This document shows positions 39,041-50,119 of a stretch of DNA of 64,000 nucleotides, piece after piece. Under the pieces are notes generated by a model. It searched no databases and was not told the origin of the DNA. It was given only the letters and a program-made list of their open reading frames with translations. Source of the stretch: Blastobasis lacticolella (Eukaryota > Arthropoda > Insecta > Lepidoptera > Blastobasidae); NCBI GenBank assembly GCA_905147135.1, contig LR990044.1, positions 4,406,122-4,470,121 of the forward strand. Direction: 5' to 3'. Numbering within the stretch: position 1 is the stretch's first letter; every line of letters begins with the position of its first letter. Made by a program: the position numbers and the translations under genes.

Positions 39041-40385
39041 GACATCAAAAATAAGTGACTATAAATTTAATAATAGTGACACCCTAATAATTACGTTTCG
39101 CACCCATTCCATCAGGGGTACCACAGGGGTCCCATTTAGGGCCTTTGCTCTTTAATATATGTCTCTTCGATTACTCGTCCTGCTTCCGTCATGCATTTTA
39201 CCTCATGTACGCCGACGATACAAAGATCTTCATGCCTATAAAAAGTACCGATGATTACGCAAGATTGCAGCAGGATCTAGATAGAGTGTCGGAGTATTGT
39301 ACGCGTAACAGTCTAGATCTAAATGTTAAAAAATGTACGACCATCACTTTTACGAGACAACCACACGCTGTAAACACAACGTACAGGCTGAACAACGAGA
39401 TAGTGCAACGTACTAATCAGGTTAGGGATTTGGGAATCATTCTCGACTCGAAGCTTACTTTTAACGCCCACTACGAGTCTATTTTTGCAAAAGCAACCAG
39501 AATGTTGGGTTTCATTTACAGAATAGTTAAGCCCCTTAACTCAGCGTCAGCTTTCAAAATCTTGTATTACGCCTATGTCAGAAGCGTTCTTGAGTATGCT
39601 TCACCTATCTGGTCCCCAGTCTACGACGTCGGCCGTAATAGATTGGAGTCTGTGCAAAAATCATTTATCAACAGACTAAATTACTTGACGTGCATGGCTC
39701 CCGGAGATTACTCTGCTAGTCTGAAGGCTCACGGGATACTCACATTGGAGGATAGGCGTTTCCTGACTGATGCTAGGCTTCTATATGACATTATTCACTA
39801 CGGGGTGGACAGTCCACGGCTGTTGTCACGGGTGTTGCTGAGCGCGGGTGACCCGCGCGCACGACGCGGTGGCCGCTGGCCACGTCTACTCGACCATCGT
39901 CGCGCGCGCAGTAATTATGCGTTGGGATCACCGCTCAATAGGGCTATAGATGGATATGAAAAACATTTGTCCAAAACTATTGATATTTTCCATCTTGACC
40001 GCACACCCTTTTTGAGCGGGGTTCTTAAGTTTCTACAGTCTCGGTAAAGGACGATGATAGTGACGTGATATCACTATTATCAGTGATCACTAGGATAGGT
40101 ATAGGCATACAAATGAACATTCACACACACATACACACGCACACACACATACGCAAACGTTATTACTATGTTCATTTATCATTATTCTTTTATCATTGTT
40201 TTTATTATTTTATCCGTATCATCACTGAACAAATCTATGGGTACTTTGCTGTTTGGTATTCTTAGCTTCACTAATCCCATTTGTAAATTGCAGTTTTGTA
40301 ATTGGCAGTACCACTTTTATTTATATCTGATTGTAAACAAATGTATATTGCTGTAAGACTGTAAAATAAATAAATAAAATAAAAT
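39041..40385 (+). mobile_element. LINE-E, 5'-truncated (RT 3' half, C-terminus, 3' UTR)
   Basis: Coding from about 39100 to the stop at 40045-40047. PSGVPQGSHLGPLLFNICL leads into FYLMYADDTKIFMPIK (catalytic Asp pair), LDLNVKKCTTITFTRQ, RDLGIILDSKLTFNAHYES and VRSVLEYASPIWSPVYDVG. It is the same family group as LINE-I (47.1-47.9 kb), whose matching parts are LLYADDKKVF and VRSSLEYSSCIWSPYF. The 3' UTR has a (CA)n-rich stretch (about 40123-40155) and ends in an AAATA-rich tail at about 40360-40385. The amino half of ORF2 and all of ORF1 are missing. Confidence 0.75.
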
Positions 40386-40635
40386 AAAAATTACAATTTC
40401 CGAAAGACTTAAATTAAATAAACATGACAAATTTAATTTTTATAATACTCTGAATTCTATAATCAATATTGGAAAAGTAATAATATGTTGTTTCAGATAC
40501 TCCAATAATTTTAATTTTTGGAAAACTAAAAAAAACTGTTACCTTAATTACTTATTACAAACTCAAACATGTAAAAGCAATAAAATTATTCTTTTTGACG
40601 TAAATAAATATATTCGACAATTTAGTTACATTTGC

Positions 40636-40871
40636 CGAATATGTTAAAAAGTACCTACTCTAAAATTTTCAAGGGCGTTTGTTTTAACGCTAAGGCAAAA
40701 ATCATTATGAAAAAGATTGACGGAGCTACAAATAAGCGTAAAGCAGTATGGAGCGTTATTAATAATGAAATTGGTAAGACTGAAAGTCGGGATCATCAAT
40801 ATAAACTAAAAATCAATTCTGAAATAATTACGACTGATCTTCACGTAGCAAATAGTTTTTTTTTTTTAAAT
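40636..40871 (+). mobile_element. LINE-A-related fragment (linker between endonuclease and RT)
   Basis: The frame reads NMLKSTYSKIFKGVCFNAKA and NKRKAVWSVINNEIGKTESR. LINE-A ORF2 has YVKKYSKTFKKVCLMAKSQH and NKAKTVWNVINKEAGKTKPR at the corresponding place. The fragment stops at HVANSF, where LINE-F is inserted. Confidence 0.65.
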
Positions 40872-41720
40872 AGTTTAGATTAGATTAGATTATTTATTTA
40901 CCAATGGGCGAATGTCATAATATAAGGAAGTCACAAAGATATCGTCAAATAGAATTAAAATAATGTCATACAAAAAAAATTCAAAATATACAAATTCACA
41001 ACAAAAATGAATAATACTAAAATGTCAAATGAATACATATTAAATTAATAATGTCATAGTTGACACAAAATTGTTATACATTGTCAATAAATACTATAGG
41101 TAAACGTAATAGTATACCTACTAACTAAAAAATAAAAATCATTGTCAATGTCTTAAATTATTAAAATGTTTATATAAAAATAATTAATCATTACCGATGC
41201 AGGTACAAAATTGTATCTAATAAATAAATATACCTAATGTCAAACCTTCATGTAAATATAATCTATTATTGAATGCAATGGGGTATCCAATAAGAGGTTT
41301 TTCAGTTGGCGCCTAAACGTTTCGTCACAACGTTCATTCTTAATATCTGCGGGTAGGTGTTCTTAAAATGTTGGTCTGACAACGCGCGGGTTTTTATCAA
41401 GTAACGCCAACCGCCGCGATACAGATTTTAGTCGGCCTGTTTGGCGCGTAAACATTATGATTTCAAATACGTATTGGGAGTAATGTGATAGAATTCCGTA
41501 TTTTTTGAACAGTGCCTCCCTACACGAGTGCCTCGGCCGTACGCCTGCTATTGTTCGTAAAGCTCGTTTTTGTATCTTAAATACTCGGTCAGAATCTGTC
41601 GAGTCACCCCATAGTATTATTCCATACGATAACAGTGACTGGAAATAGACGTGATATGTTTGTAATAAGGCTTCTCCGGACATTACTGGTTTTAGATTGA
41701 CTCCACGCCAGGTGACAGAT
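40872..41720 (-). mobile_element. LINE-F, 5'-truncated, minus strand
   Basis: On the minus strand a C-terminal ORF2 piece (41363-41683) reads EALLQTYHVYFQSLLSYGII, FKIQKRALRTIAGVRPRHSC and FKKYGILSHYSQYVFEIIMF. The 3' UTR (about 40900-41330) has five ATGTCA words on the plus strand (TGACAT in sense) and a tail containing TAATCTAATCTAATCTAAAC. AAATAGTTT occurs on both sides of a T-run at the left end, a possible target duplication. Confidence 0.65.
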
Positions 41721-41739
41721 TAAATTAAATGAAAAAAAA

Positions 41740-42545
41740 ATTCGTTATTGTGATTTTAAGTAACGTCACTCGCTTCTCATCTCACATCATGGTTGTCAAT
41801 AATTACTTCTTAATCGTGCTGCTTGATCTTGTCAATCAATCAATTCATTTTATTTAATATAGGTATCAAAAATACACTTATTGAACGTTAATACAAAATT
41901 CATAGTTAACAGTAATTACACAAACAATAAATAATCATTTAAAGAAAATGTCAAATCTTGCATACAATGTATAAAATATAATTTTTATAAATAAAATTAA
42001 GTCAAGACCATTACGATGTCAAAACATTTGCCATATCATAATTATTTATTTTTCATTCGCCCGAATGTCATTCCAAGTTTTTTTATGTGTAACGTAGTCA
42101 TTTACGTTGTAATATGCTTTTTAACATAAAGTTGTCCTTAAAACAGACTTAAATTTATTTATAGGTAGCTCGACTATGTCGTTATTTTATTATAATACTG
42201 AATACTGGCCTCTACAAATTAATTCAGTTCAGTTTTGATTAGCCTAGTTTTTAAGTGTACCAACTTGTTTTTATTTCTAGTATAAAATGTGATGTATATA
42301 ACAGTTCTTCTTGAACATTTGGATATTTTTTCTAATATATACAACACTTTCATATATAAATAAATATAAGAAAATATTGACAAGGCACAGTTAAAATGTT
42401 CTTTTCTTTAAATAATTGCCTTAAGGAATCCCGACTTCTCAGACCATACATAGCCCGTACAGCTCTCTTTTGCAAAACAAATACTGAATTTCAATCTGAA
42501 GCATGAAACCACGATGCCATACGCCAAGATGTCATCCAATCGATA
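41740..42545 (-). mobile_element. LINE-G, 5'-truncated, minus strand
   Basis: The sequence parallels 62838-63700 over its length (e.g. CATGGTTGTCAATAATTA, AATACACTTATTGAACGTTA, CGAATGTCATTCCAAG, CATTTACGTTGTAATATGCT). Near 42420-42500 the minus strand encodes the LQKRAVRA-GLRS block of LINE-A-like ORF2. The 3' UTR has three ATGTCA words on the plus strand. Confidence 0.65.
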
Positions 42546-42799
42546 TCAGAATCGACGAAAATAATTGAAATGAAAAGTGAAAACTGTTCTGTTCTGAATT
42601 TCCAATTAACTAAGCGTTAAAAATGTACCAAATGATTAATTTGAAAGTTAATAAAAAGCCTCAAAATAAGTACCATTAATAAATAACCGAATTGATAATT
42701 GGCCGCCAGTTAGTGCCAAGTTATAAATAGAAAACTATTATAGTAGGTATTACTTAATTTCATATAATGCCTCAAAAGCCGGAACAGTTTTCTGAGGTC

Positions 42800-43210
42800 T
42801 ACCATGCTAACGAATCTTCTAGACAGGCAAGGGAGCAGCTGTGGCGTGCCCAACACCCAGTGCCTTCTGGATCCATCACACCCACCGAATCCCTGCCACA
42901 AGGACACGAGCTGCAGTGGCCAACTTGGTAGTCACTTAACCGTTTACGGATGCAGGTTGGCCGCTGCAAAGACTCTCTGGCTAAGTGGGGCTTCATCGAC
43001 CAGACACAGCAGCGATGCGACTGGTGAGCTCCATTACAAACCATGGAGCATCTACTTTCTTATCCTCTTTGTCCTGCTACCTGCACTAGAGAGGAACTGT
43101 TCCTGGCGACTGAAAATGCCGTTGCCGTGGCCAACTACTGGGCAAGCCAGATCTCGGGTTTTCGAAAAATTTACTCGACGAAGAAGAAGAATTTCTTATA
43201 ATAAAAAATA
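42800..43210 (+). mobile_element. LINE-H, C-terminal remnant
   Basis: In shifting frames the plus strand encodes VGRCKDSLAKWGFIDQTQQR followed by CDW, then APLQTMEHLLSYPLCPATCT and REELFLATENAVAVANYWAS. This is the RT C-terminal zinc-type end (CxCG...QTMEHLLxCPxC) seen in several LINE clades. It ends in an A-rich run near 43200, just before LINE-I. Confidence 0.55.
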
Positions 43211-43517
43211 CAACAACTACGTATACTTTTTTACATACAAATTCCGCCGAGATATCCGCCGAACGCAGACGTGTCGCAGTCTCGTTCCAAAAATAAACAA
43301 ATATTTTAAACATTTAGTAAGCAACTTTGATCACTATTAAATAGTAAACAGTGTTGTAATAATCGAGTATTGTGTGACGTGCGCCAAATTAATTGTGCTG
43401 CCTACTACCTGGTTTAACCCCGCACCTCACCTCGGGGAACAAAGACAGTTGCGATAATTCATCTTTCTCGCACCTATAGTTCGTGTTGTGCCGATATACT
43501 TTGTGCATTCCGCTACC

Positions 43518-44429
43518 ATGTTGCCATTGCGGTCTCCACAGAAGTGCTCTTCGACTCCAGACCTTATGAGCCTCGAGAATAAGGCAGAAGCCGAATCCAT
43601 GCTTATACATCCACGCAAACGTAAACTGGAACTGGACTCAACGATAACAGATACCTTGTCGTCGATAAAGAACGAAATTCTTGATTCCCTAAACTTATTA
43701 CGTAAGGAACAGGATGAAAAGATAAATTTCCTCCATAATAGCATTAATGTGGGCATCAAGCAGGAGTTAAACAACCTCAACGCGAGTTTCCAAGAGTTAA
43801 AGGCCTCGTTGGAACACACTGATCGCGACCTACAAGACACAAATAACACGGTTTCACAGTTGGACATGCGAGTCGTAAGTATTGAGAAACTTATACCACA
43901 AATCGATGCCATGCAACAAACTATCTCTTCACTTACAGCCGAGAATCTACGTAATAAACAGTGGGCAAGATTGTTAAACGTAGAAATCTCTGGAATACCG
44001 GAAAATAAAAATGAGAACCTTTGCTCGATAGTGTTACGTATATCCAACTATATTGGTGTGCAGCTCAGCCCCGATGATATCGAGTATGTCACACGGATCC
44101 AGGCAATGAACCCCGTGAAGGATCGTCCACGTAACATCATAATGAAGCTCAAAAAACGTACAACTAAAGATAATTTTATTGTCGGTGCACGTAAACATCG
44201 CAGCCTTTCAACAGCTCATCTAGACATGCCTGGCGAACCCGTAAAAATATTCATAAATGAACATTTAACGCCCGAAAACAAAATGTTACACAAACTATGC
44301 CGAATGAAAGCTACCGAACTTGGCTATGAGTTCGTATGGATTAAAAACTGTAAGATATACCTACGCCGTGAAGTAAAGTCACCCCCTATACTTATTAATA
44401 CAGAAAATGATTTAAAAAAGTTAACTTAA
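43518..44429 (+). CDS. LINE-I ORF1: coiled-coil RNA-binding protein
   Basis: The ATG at 43518 opens 303 codons. A coiled coil (about residues 45-145; SIKNEILDSLNLLRKEQDEK to ISSLTAENLRNKQWA) is followed by an RRM-like and C-terminal part: LLNVEISGIPENKNENLCSI, DIEYVTRIQAMNPVKDRPRN and KIFINEHLTPENKMLHKLCR. This matches the arrangement of L1-type and CR1/jockey ORF1 proteins that coat element RNA. No stops or shifts. It lies 5' of ORF2 with an unusually long gap of about 490 bp. Confidence 0.75.
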   Translation: MLPLRSPQKCSSTPDLMSLENKAEAESMLIHPRKRKLELDSTITDTLSSIKNEILDSLNLLRKEQDEKINFLHNSINVGIKQELNNLNASFQELKASLEHTDRDLQDTNNTVSQLDMRVVSIEKLIPQIDAMQQTISSLTAENLRNKQWARLLNVEISGIPENKNENLCSIVLRISNYIGVQLSPDDIEYVTRIQAMNPVKDRPRNIIMKLKKRTTKDNFIVGARKHRSLSTAHLDMPGEPVKIFINEHLTPENKMLHKLCRMKATELGYEFVWIKNCKIYLRREVKSPPILINTENDLKKLT

Positions 44430-44921
44430 TCACGTGTAGATCTCACATACCATATTATAATGTTTACTTGAATATATTTTCCATCCTAGTATTTACTCAC
44501 TGTAAGTGGTGGGTTCATGAGCACAGAATGTTTACCTCGTTATATCCATTCGGTTTTCTGTTCTACGCAATGTTACATATAGTTTTTCTAAGCAAAAATT
44601 ACGTAATTTCTCTGCCTGCATCTTTACGATGCAGGCGCAAGTGTGTATGTATGTACGTATGTAGGAATATAGCTATGTCATTTCATATCGGCAACAAAAA
44701 GCACAACAATACCCATGACTATCGACTAAGTTATTATCCGTTTAAGTGTATTAGCGATGCGTTTTCTACGATTGCACTTCATAAATATCTAACAATAAAA
44801 TATAATTTCTCAATGCAACACAAGTACTCGTATCGTGTTTCGCTCCACCACACAAACAATTGTATCTACCTACATTTAAAAACTACTCGATGCGACTGGC
44901 GTAGGTGCATGCTGGGTCTCT

Positions 44922-47900
44922 GTGAACGAATTATTATTATATTACGGTACTACGAAATATTACGAGAACTATATAACGTTTAACTCAATAAGTGTGTATT
45001 ACCAGAATGTCAGAGGACTCCGAACAAAGTTAAATGACCTATATTTGGAAATACTACATAATAATTACAGTATAATAGTTCTCACAGAGACGTGGTTATG
45101 TGAGGGCATCTTAAACTCGGAGATATGCGATGATAGGTACATGGTGTTTCGCTGCGACCGTAATCTGTTGGCTACGGGTAAATCGATCGGTGGTGGGGTT
45201 TTGTTGTTGGTTCGCCGGGAGCTCGGCGCGTACGCTCATGACTCATGGCAGGCAGGCTCTGCGTTCGAGTCACTATGGATAACTATACCTAAACACAAAC
45301 TGCACGTTGCTTCCGGTAATAAAGCGAGTCGTCGCGTAAATGGTAGTGGGAATACCTGTGTAAGTAATCTACACATAATTGTCGCATATGTTCCGGGCAA
45401 ATCTTATAAACATAATCGCACAGACGACTCACAAGCCCACGATTTAAACTCGCTAAGGGACAGCCTAATGAAATTAATAACTGACTATCCTACTGATTAT
45501 TATATCGTAACAGGTGATTTTAACATGTTTAACGTGGACTGGGTCAACTGTGTGCCTACATACCTTAGACAGGGCTCATGCGCACTGCAGGCTGCAGCAT
45601 CGTCGCTGATCACTGACCTGATGCTACAGGGTGTCTGTCAACACTCGCGGGTGGAAAACTGTACTGGCGGGTTGCTTGACTTGGTGTTTTCAAACTTCGA
45701 CATTGAGATACAAGGTGCAGATCAGTCACTGGTGCCTATAGATAGATATCATCCTCCTATTCTTTTTGACATCACAAATGTTACCGTTACGAAATTATTA
45801 CCATCTCCTCACACTAAATATATCTATCATAAAGCAGACTACGAAAAGATCAATTCATACCTAAATGGTATTAAATGGACTGATATCCTTCGATCTTGCT
45901 CATTAGACGAGGCCCTGCAGCTGTTTTATGAGCATATTTATACAGGTATGGATTTACACATACCCAAAGTTACCGTTAACAACTTATCAAGTAATCAGTA
46001 CCCGCCGTGGTACAGCTTACCCCTTAAAAAAGTCATAAAAGAAAAGTCGAAATGGCACAAGCGTTGGAAACGCAATGGAAGTAGGGCTGATTATGATGCT
46101 TTTTCGCTCTTACGAAAGCGGGTCCAAGTTCTTCAGAAGGAGTGTTACATTGAGTATCTAAAATCTGCTCAAGAGTTTATAATAAAAAACCCAAAATACT
46201 TTTGGAAATATGTCAAATCGAAACGCGGCCATACTTCAAATTACCCTGCCAAGTTTGAACTTGGCAACTGTACCTATACAGACGGACCTAGCATCACCAA
46301 TGCTTTCAGCACCTTTTTCCAAAGCGTTTTTACGCAACCACTTACTCAATATCCGGACCTGGACTTCCCAGATCCTAGCGGCGGTACTAACATAATAAAT
46401 AACCTACAGATCCCAATTGATAAAATTGTCGACTCTTTAAAATCCGTAAATACTGAAAAAGGCCCTGGAACTGATCGACTACATCCCATCCTCATTCGTA
46501 ACTGTGCCGAAGCACTTTCGGTACCTATACATATAATATTCAATCGCTCATTAAGTGAATGCTATCTCCCCTCCATCTGGAAAGAGGCAAAAATAGTCCC
46601 TATTTTTAAAAAAGGAGATATGACCAAAGTTGGAAACTATAGGCCTATTTCGGTTTTGAATGTCATACCTAAAATATTCGAGAAGTTTATCTATGATGCG
46701 ATTTATTCTATAATACAACAAGGTATACCCGATGCCCAACACGGTTTTCTTCGAGGACGTTCTACAAACAGTAACCTTACGGAATTTATGACATATGCTT
46801 TGAAAAACATGGATTCTGGAGGCCAGGTTGACGTGGTCTACACCGATTTTGAAAAAGCTTTTGATCGTGTAGACCACGTCATCCTAATCCACAAACTCTA
46901 CAAGTTAGGGATCCATGGCGATTTGCTCCGCTGGATCAAATCATATTTAACCAATCGCAGCCAGGCTGTTGTTCTGGGTGGCTACAGATCCGACCTAATA
47001 AACATCACCTCGGGGGTGCCTCAAGGTTCACTCTTGGGACCTCTTTTATACAATGCCTACCTGTACGATATACACACTTCTTTCCATCATGCTAATTTCT
47101 TATTGTACGCTGACGATAAAAAGGTCTTCTTCAAAATCAATAATTTAAACGATTGTCATAAACTACAAGAAGACCTCAATCGTTTAACCGCATATTATAT
47201 TAAAAACCGAATTGCTGTTAATATAAGGAAATGTCAAACTATCTCACTAACAAGAAAGAATAAACCTATTACATTTAACTATAATTTTGAAGGAACTGAC
47301 ATACAGAGAGTGGTCCTGGTAAGAGATTTGGGGGTGTATATAGACGATAAATTAAGCTTTAATGAGCACATCGATATTATTTCAAGTAAAGCCTACAAAA
47401 ATTTGGGATTTATAATGCGAACCTGCAAACCTTTCACTAATATTCGCTGTATCAAATCATTATTTTTTGCTTACGTTCGCAGTTCTCTCGAATACTCTAG
47501 CTGCATTTGGTCTCCTTACTTCATAAAAAATATAGATAAAATAGAATTCCTTCAGAATAAATTTAGCAAATATTTAGACCATAAATGTCGAACCGCTCAT
47601 TCATCTTACGAGAGTAGATGTGAATATCACAAACTACTCAAACTCGCTGACCGAAGAATTCTACTGGATCAGCTTCTTTTACATGACATAATCCATAACC
47701 GCATAAGTAGCCCTAGTATCCTACGTGAACTCACATTTGGAGTGCCCACCCGCCGAACACGGCATTCCAAGTATAATTTGTTCTCGAGCAGTTTCTTCCG
47801 AAGTAGATATGCAAAAAACTCAGCACTGACTAGAATCTGTACTACGTATAACAAACTATTCTCTGACCTAGACCCCTTCCATTTGTCTAAGTTGAGCTTT

Positions 47901-47951
47901 AAAACACATATTATTAAAAAATTATCGGGTTCAGAAAAACATATAACATAA
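44922..47951 (+). CDS. LINE-I ORF2: APE endonuclease and reverse transcriptase, intact
   Basis: An open frame of about 1009 codons. The endonuclease has VYYQNVRGLRTKL, LTETWLCEGI, VAYVPGKSYK, VTGDFNMFNVD, LLDLVFSN and DRYHPPILFD (the usual SDH position). The RT has NYRPISVLNVIPKIFEKFIY, HGFLRGRSTN, YTDFEKAFDRVDH, SGVPQGSLLGPLLYNAYLYD and LLYADDKKVFF. The C-terminal part has YVRSSLEYSSCIWSPYFIKN. No stop. No ATG lies near the start of the frame (a stop lies just upstream at about 44880), so the true start is unclear: non-AUG, coupled to upstream translation, or lost by a small change. Related to LINE-E and the tail at 2341. Confidence 0.85.
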   Translation: MNELLLYYGTTKYYENYITFNSISVYYQNVRGLRTKLNDLYLEILHNNYSIIVLTETWLCEGILNSEICDDRYMVFRCDRNLLATGKSIGGGVLLLVRRELGAYAHDSWQAGSAFESLWITIPKHKLHVASGNKASRRVNGSGNTCVSNLHIIVAYVPGKSYKHNRTDDSQAHDLNSLRDSLMKLITDYPTDYYIVTGDFNMFNVDWVNCVPTYLRQGSCALQAAASSLITDLMLQGVCQHSRVENCTGGLLDLVFSNFDIEIQGADQSLVPIDRYHPPILFDITNVTVTKLLPSPHTKYIYHKADYEKINSYLNGIKWTDILRSCSLDEALQLFYEHIYTGMDLHIPKVTVNNLSSNQYPPWYSLPLKKVIKEKSKWHKRWKRNGSRADYDAFSLLRKRVQVLQKECYIEYLKSAQEFIIKNPKYFWKYVKSKRGHTSNYPAKFELGNCTYTDGPSITNAFSTFFQSVFTQPLTQYPDLDFPDPSGGTNIINNLQIPIDKIVDSLKSVNTEKGPGTDRLHPILIRNCAEALSVPIHIIFNRSLSECYLPSIWKEAKIVPIFKKGDMTKVGNYRPISVLNVIPKIFEKFIYDAIYSIIQQGIPDAQHGFLRGRSTNSNLTEFMTYALKNMDSGGQVDVVYTDFEKAFDRVDHVILIHKLYKLGIHGDLLRWIKSYLTNRSQAVVLGGYRSDLINITSGVPQGSLLGPLLYNAYLYDIHTSFHHANFLLYADDKKVFFKINNLNDCHKLQEDLNRLTAYYIKNRIAVNIRKCQTISLTRKNKPITFNYNFEGTDIQRVVLVRDLGVYIDDKLSFNEHIDIISSKAYKNLGFIMRTCKPFTNIRCIKSLFFAYVRSSLEYSSCIWSPYFIKNIDKIEFLQNKFSKYLDHKCRTAHSSYESRCEYHKLLKLADRRILLDQLLLHDIIHNRISSPSILRELTFGVPTRRTRHSKYNLFSSSFFRSRYAKNSALTRICTTYNKLFSDLDPFHLSKLSFKTHIIKKLSGSEKHIT

Positions 47952-48708
47952 TATACCTACCAGCTAGGTATGAGACCCATGTCCAGCAATATGCACCCTG
48001 TGGTTGTCGTCACAACGGTAATAGGGAGTTGGTTGGTACCTACTTACTGCCGATGATTTCTTTTGTCGGAGCATTGAGGGAATAGAGCAAACGTAGTGGA
48101 TTAGTTGCCTACGTATATGTATATGTATGTTTTAGTGGATACACCGATGTTGTCACATAACGTTCGCCTCAAACGAGATAACGAATCAAAATGTTATTGT
48201 TTTATTTTTTAGATATAATGTATTTTGTGCTTATGGACCTTTCATAGATATACTAATACAATAGGATTATTTTCTTTTCTTTTTATTATAACTCGTTAAT
48301 AATGTTAATTAGCCAAAAGAACTGTACGATTTCTGAGAATAATACATATACTCATGTATTTGATTTTTTTTTTTTTCTACACATATTATCGGGTTTGTTA
48401 CCATGATTAGTATTGTTTTTACCTCGATATTCCACCATATTCAAATATTCATTTTATACAGGCCCGATAGTATGTGTAGTGAAAGTGAAAGTGTAGTGAA
48501 TAATCACGAGACTTAAAAACTATATTTGATTTTTGTTACGAATAAGTACATTTGTTTCTCTGCGTATAGCGTATATATCTCTAACAAACAAAATATTTAA
48601 GTTAATTTAAGAAAACCTGTAATTGGCATATGTTAAGTTACGACAAATTGTATACTCTACTCTCCAGCGCTGTTGGTTTTCTCAATAAATAAATAAATAA
48701 ATAAATAC
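47952..48708 (+). mobile_element. LINE-I 3' UTR and (AATA)n tail
   Basis: It runs from the ORF2 stop to an AATAAATAAATAAATAAATA tail at about 48685-48706. It contains CCTGTAATTGGC and CTGTTGGT, the words shared with 2341-2465. TTGACAT arrays are absent here. Confidence 0.65.
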
Positions 48709-49737
48709 TTAACCTTACTACATAGCTTTTTGGCGAACTTAAGGAAGATCCCAAGACGCGTCAACTACCGCGTTATATCATGGTGCCAGCGTGAAAACTA
48801 TGGACAGAATGAAACTAGTATTCTGGTATGCGAGAAGGTACCTATTATATATAGGTATATTTGACTCAAGTGTTCAGTAGTTAGGTATACGAATATTTAA
48901 AAAAGCTGGTATTAGTTACATTCCCATAAATAGTCTGAAAGAAAAGAGGAAAGGAAGACAGTTCTAGTCTTGAATCTGCCTATCGTAAGCGAATTAGGAT
49001 GTATCCGTGATAATCTCTAAAAAAACAGTCGCAGTAATTTAAAATGTATCAAGAAATATAGGTCGCGTTTTTGGTTATACGAATACTAGTTCTGGGTTCC
49101 AAGAAACATATATTGATATTCCATGTGTCTAAATCATACAGCTAGCGAAAAATTGGTGTTAGAAATCCATAACAGTATTTAAGTCCAAAACTGTTCTCAT
49201 ATTTATAATATCGAAAACCCAATCAAGCTCCCCCGCGTCACCGCAACACGATATCTGCTATTTTAACGAAAAATAATCTACCCACATAAACCCTGCAGTA
49301 AATCAACACAATATATATTTATCTAACATTCCAATTACACTAATCACAAATTAATAATCGATTTTATGGAACAGCTCAGCCCAGCAATTAATTAATTCAG
49401 CACAACGTTTAAACAGTACAGCTTAGCATTTCTATCAGCTTAGCTAGGATCAGCTTAGCGCTTAGCTAGGATCAGCTTAGCTCAACTCAACGTAGCTCGG
49501 CTTAGCTCGGCACGGCTTCCCAGTCCCATCAAGGCAGCTCAGCGAAACTGCTCAAATCTCTTTCTCTAACATAATAGTAAAATAATATAACTGCACAATG
49601 GTAAAATGGTTAATGTTAACATGTTAATAAGGAAAATATGATTAAAAAATTGCAAAGGAAAAAGGTATGTAAAGAAAAAATACCCACAGTGCAAAAGTCA
49701 ATGTTAATTATAGATCGTATTTGGTATAATCGCAATT
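48709..49737. other. Intergenic with an AGCTTAGC-rich patch
   Basis: No gene is supported. At about 49370-49520 CAGCTTAGC, GCTTAGCTAGGAT and GCTCGGCTTAGCTCGGC words form an irregular tandem array. The rest is AT-rich. Confidence 0.4.
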
Positions 49738-49762
49738 CAAAGAAACTTTCTGAATTGTATGT

Positions 49763-49778
49763 GGCCCTGAAAAGGGCC
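49763..49778 (-). terminator. Histone-type mRNA 3' stem-loop
   Basis: On the minus strand GGCCCTTTTCAGGGCC: a 6-bp perfect stem with the TTTC-type tetraloop, matching the replication-dependent histone consensus GGYYCTTTTCARRRCC. It lies 27 nt after the stop codon of the 76-aa ORF, a normal distance for histone mRNAs. It is followed by ACATACAATTC and a purine-rich AGAAAG, as expected for a U7 snRNA pairing element (inference). Confidence 0.75.
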
Positions 49779-49805
49779 TTTTATGCTGCCTGACCATTAA
49801 TTCAT

Positions 49806-50036
49806 TTAGATTTTATGGTCCATAGGCCTTGTAACAGGCGACCTGCTGTGACGGCGAGCGCGAACGCAATCCGACTTTACAGCCATATCGCCTAGGAGCC
49901 GGCTGAGATCGTCGACTCCTCTCTCTGAACGCTCGTGCTCCTCTTTGCTTTTCTTCTTTATTCTCTGGAGCAGCTTGTCTATCTGAAGTGACAGTTCGTC
50001 CTTGCTCAGCTTCTTTATTGACTTTGGAGGAGCCAT
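49806..50036 (-). CDS. Small basic protein, single exon, histone-type 3' end
   Basis: The ATG at 50036 (minus) opens 76 codons. The protein starts MAPPKSIKKLSKDELSLQID and continues KLLQRIKKKSKEEHERSERG; the tail reads VRARRHSRSPVTRPMDHKI. It is Lys/Arg-rich with a likely amphipathic helix at about residues 10-45, and it matches no core or linker histone that I know. A TATA box lies 84 bp upstream and a perfect histone stem-loop 27 nt downstream, so the transcription unit looks like a replication-dependent histone gene. It may be a chromatin protein expressed in S phase or germline (inference). It could also be a frameshifted relic. No introns. Confidence 0.55.
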   Translation of the reverse strand: MAPPKSIKKLSKDELSLQIDKLLQRIKKKSKEEHERSERGVDDLSRLLGDMAVKSDCVRARRHSRSPVTRPMDHKI

Positions 50037-50119
50037 TTCGATTCCAAGTTGTACGGAGGGACGTGTGTTTAGGCGCGCGGCGGATCGGCGAATGAATGCC
50101 GTTGCACCCGTGGCGCCAG

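Noticed and set aside
40875..40895. Telomere-like repeat (TTAGATTAGATTAGATTA)
   Set aside because: The insect telomere repeat is TTAGG; this is the simple tail of a minus-strand LINE.
44468..44983. 171-codon frame between LINE-I ORF1 and ORF2
   Set aside because: No recognisable domain, irregular composition; it lies in the inter-ORF spacer. Could be a leader but nothing supports it.
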